Shown here: in pieces, positions 7,400-9,175 of the stretch
How positions within the stretch are numbered: position 1 is the stretch's first letter
Layout of the letters: the number at the start of each line of letters is the position of its first letter
Source: Flavobacteriaceae bacterium
GTDB lineage: Bacteria; Bacteroidota; Bacteroidia; Flavobacteriales; Flavobacteriaceae
Length of the DNA: 9,175 bases
Direction of reading: 5' to 3'
Assembly: GCA_016780435.1 (NCBI GenBank)
Contig: JADHLU010000029.1
Span: forward strand, 1 to 9,175
Notes under the pieces: generated by a model
Told to the model about the DNA's origin: nothing
Seen by the model: only the letters and a program-made list of their open reading frames with translations
Databases searched by the model: none
Translations under genes and position numbers: made by a program

Positions 7400-8094
7400 G
7401 GCTCTAGCTGTTGGGCTAGTTGTTTTCCGTAAGTAGAAGATTTTACGTTTTCCGACAACAAGTTGTAAATAGAATCCTTCCATTTTTGCTGTAAAAAATC
7501 TCCTTGCTCTACGATCACAAACGGAGTCAAATAGTTGTCGGGGTTATTCAGCGCGTAGTTCACTAGGTATTGGTATCGTCTGATTTCGTTGGTTCGGGCA
7601 ACGCTAATGAGCGAATCTTGGCGCTCTGGAAATAGATATTCCTTTTCTTGAGAGAGCTGGTATAACAAAAGCGATTTGGTATCGAAATCGCTTAGCATTT
7701 TGCTTATGGTCTCAAATTCTTTTTGGTGAATGCCCGAAACGATTTTAGCGTCTTTTTCAAAACCCTCAAGTGTGGTGGTAATGGTCGTTTTCCCTGGATC
7801 GGCAAACACGTTTATACGATCGTTAAAGGGATTGAAGTCTTCTTTTTCTAGACGCACGATCAAAAACTCCGGATGAGCTAGGTCAAGCGACAGCGTATGG
7901 GTTTCTTCGCGAGAAATGCGCACTGAGTCAAGAACTATCAGTGTACTGTCAACTATCTGTTCTAGGTAAATTTTGCCTTTTTTGAGACCGGCTATGTTCA
8001 CCTCAATGGTGCTGTTTCTGGTTGTTGCCGTCGAGCAAGAAACTAAGAGCGCAAGAACAGCGGCCGATAGCAGTATAGCGTTTCGCTTCATCAT
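7396..8094 (-). CDS. Lipoprotein with DUF4369-like domain
   Basis: This is an exported lipoprotein of 232 aa. Residues 1-20 form a type II signal peptide: MMKR, a hydrophobic core, and a lipobox LVSC with C20 as the lipidated residue. The residues after it (STATTRNST) lack the acidic cluster of Bacteroidota surface-export signals, so it may face the periplasm. Residues about 30-115 look like DUF4369: a beta-rich domain with GLKKGKIYLEQ, LDSVRI and PEFLIVRL. The rest is a charged helical region ending in NPDNYLTPFVIVEQ, the segment that in related proteins precedes a thioredoxin domain. Here the protein stops and no CxxC is present, so redox activity is unlikely. I chose ATG 8094; ATG 8091 is equally possible, and a TTG at 8097 is less so. 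It starts 25 bp after the DUF819 gene, probably in one transcript. A TATTTTTA element (8118 to 8111) could give it its own weak promoter. Confidence 0.82.
   Translation of the reverse strand: MMKRNAILLSAAVLALLVSCSTATTRNSTIEVNIAGLKKGKIYLEQIVDSTLIVLDSVRISREETHTLSLDLAHPEFLIVRLEKEDFNPFNDRINVFADPGKTTITTTLEGFEKDAKIVSGIHQKEFETISKMLSDFDTKSLLLYQLSQEKEYLFPERQDSLISVARTNEIRRYQYLVNYALNNPDNYLTPFVIVEQGDFLQQKWKDSIYNLLSENVKSSTYGKQLAQQLEP
7404..7426 (+). terminator. Possible intrinsic terminator of the idi-PTPS-manA run
   Basis: CTAGC (7404-7408) and GCTAG (7415-7419) form a perfect 5-bp stem, extended inward by one T-G wobble to leave a 4-nt loop. A T-rich tail TTGTTTT (7420-7426) follows directly. The hairpin begins 5 nt after the stop codon of the last plus-strand gene, the right place for a terminator. 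It lies inside the last codons of the convergent lipoprotein gene (LAQQLEP). The stem is short, so confidence is moderate at best. Confidence 0.38.
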
Positions 8095-8119
8095 CAATCT
8101 AAAATTTGGCTAAAAATAG

Positions 8120-9175
8120 TTATAAACTAATTGTCTGCATCAGCAAGGCGCATAAATAAGCACCTACGGTTCCTACGACATAGCCCAAGACCGCCAAAAG
8201 AATACCTACCGAAGCCAAGGCCGGGTGAAATTCGGCAGCGATTATTGGTGCTGAGGCGGCTCCCCCTACATTGGCCTGACTGCTAACGGCAAGAAAGAAT
8301 AAGGGAGCTTTGATGAGTTTGGCCACTAGAATAAGTAACAGCGCGTGAAAACTAATCCAGATGAGTCCAATAGCAAAAAGCTCAGGATGATTAATGGCCT
8401 CTAGTAGGTTCATTTGCATGCCAATGGTGGCCACCAATATATAGATGAACACACTTCCCATTTTACTCGCTCCGATGCCCTCGTAGCGTTTAAGTCGGGT
8501 AAACGATGCTCCAATTCCAATAAGTGTTGCGACTACTACCATCCACAAAAACTCTGAAGTCAATGAGGTGAGAAGATGCCCTGGATCGCTAAGCGACGGA
8601 ATCAAGTTTACCAATAACTTTACGATCTGTGGGGCTGAAACATGCGCAATACCCACCCCTCCAAAGGCAATGGCAAAAAGGGCGATAAGGTCAGGCTGAG
8701 TGGTTAGCCTGGCGGTCTGTGCTTGGTAGTGCTCTACATTTTTTTGAAGGGTCTCTATAGCCGATGTGTCGGCCTTTAACCACCGATCGATGCCCCTTTT
8801 CTTTGAGGTGCTGATCATAAGGATGGCTAACCACAGGTTTGCAACAAGGATATCGACTAGTACCATCGCACCGTAGAGACTTCTGTCGTATTCAAAAACC
8901 TCTAACATGGTTGCTTGGTTGGCTCCGCCTCCGATCCAGCTTCCGGCGATGGTGGCCAATCCTTTCCACAACTCTTGAGCTCCTTGTAATTCTAAGATCG
9001 AAGGTTCAAAAAGAGTGACGATAAAAAGCGCGATCGGTCCGCCTAAAACAATACCAATAGTAGCGGTGAAGAAAAGAATTAGGGCCTTTGATCCCAGACC
9101 AATGATCGCCTTGAGGTCAATGCTTAAGGTCATTAAAATAAGGGCTGCGGGTAGAAGAAATCGACTGGCTATAGT
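8120..9175 (-). CDS. DUF819 family integral membrane protein (5'-truncated by window edge)
   Basis: This is a polytopic inner-membrane protein of the DUF819 (YjcL-like) family, presumed transporter, substrate unknown. The frame stays open to the right edge. The ATG at 9133 is probably internal, because the 14 codons before it encode TIASRFLLPAALIL, a hydrophobic stretch that fits the family N-terminal region. About 351 residues are visible; family members are usually near 380-420. Counting from the ATG at 9133, hydrophobic segments lie near 17-42, 88-108, 148-167, 195-211, 227-245, 252-275 and 305-334. Between them are two glycine-rich segments, GSWIGGGANQAT (64-75) and SSQANVGGAASAPI (284-297), one in each half. 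A hydrophilic loop (about 110-147) separates the halves. Gene order suggests co-transcription with the downstream lipoprotein gene. The family call is good; the transport role is inference. Confidence 0.85.
   Translation of the reverse strand, partial: TIASRFLLPAALILMTLSIDLKAIIGLGSKALILFFTATIGIVLGGPIALFIVTLFEPSILELQGAQELWKGLATIAGSWIGGGANQATMLEVFEYDRSLYGAMVLVDILVANLWLAILMISTSKKRGIDRWLKADTSAIETLQKNVEHYQAQTARLTTQPDLIALFAIAFGGVGIAHVSAPQIVKLLVNLIPSLSDPGHLLTSLTSEFLWMVVVATLIGIGASFTRLKRYEGIGASKMGSVFIYILVATIGMQMNLLEAINHPELFAIGLIWISFHALLLILVAKLIKAPLFFLAVSSQANVGGAASAPIIAAEFHPALASVGILLAVLGYVVGTVGAYLCALLMQTISL

Noticed and set aside
9131..9133. ATG as the true start of the DUF819 gene
   Set aside because: In-frame codons upstream to the window edge have no stop and encode a hydrophobic stretch (FLLPAALIL) that fits the family, so the gene most likely begins outside the window.
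1..9175. Search for mobile elements, CRISPR arrays, tRNA/rRNA genes, toxin-antitoxin or defence systems
   Set aside because: Nothing of the kind is visible: genes are packed with gaps of at most about 130 bp and all recognisable products are housekeeping or envelope proteins.

Overview
The window looks like a chromosomal housekeeping region of a Bacteroidota bacterium, most likely Flavobacteriia/Flavobacteriales. The grounds are the sequence style of RpoC, a DUF3467 gene directly behind rpoC, a DUF4369 lipoprotein, start codons without Shine-Dalgarno sequences, and promoter-like sites of the Bacteroidota TAnnTTTG type. The phylum is fairly safe; the order is a guess.

Layout. (1) Positions 1-3454, + strand: the C-terminal three quarters of rpoC (5' end outside the window), followed 14 bp later by a 100-aa DUF3467 protein. 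(2) Positions 3460-5052, - strand: prfC (peptide chain release factor 3), converging on the DUF3467 gene with a 5-bp gap. (3) Positions 5053-5181: a divergent intergenic region with one promoter-like site for each side. (4) Positions 5182-7399, + strand: a compact run of idi (type I isopentenyl-diphosphate isomerase), a PTPS/QueD-fold enzyme overlapping idi by 17 bp, a class I mannose-6-phosphate isomerase starting 2 bp later, and a small conserved-looking protein of unknown function. (5) Positions 7396-9175, - strand: a DUF819 membrane protein cut by the right window edge, then a DUF4369 lipoprotein 25 bp downstream. The lipoprotein gene converges on the small protein gene, and both stop codons lie in one TTAA.

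How the genes fit together. rpoC and prfC belong to transcription and translation termination. The idi-PTPS-manA run joins isoprenoid, pterin and hexose-phosphate chemistry, with no single pathway obvious. The DUF819 protein and the lipoprotein are probably co-transcribed cell-envelope proteins.

I see no mobile element, CRISPR array, tRNA, rRNA, phage gene or defence system. There is no gene-free stretch longer than about 130 bp. I found no convincing new multi-gene system. The points most worth following are the PTPS-type (not QueD-type) active-site spacing of the pterin enzyme, the uncharacterised DUF3467 protein behind rpoC, and the terminator-like hairpins embedded in coding sequence where two genes share a TTAA.
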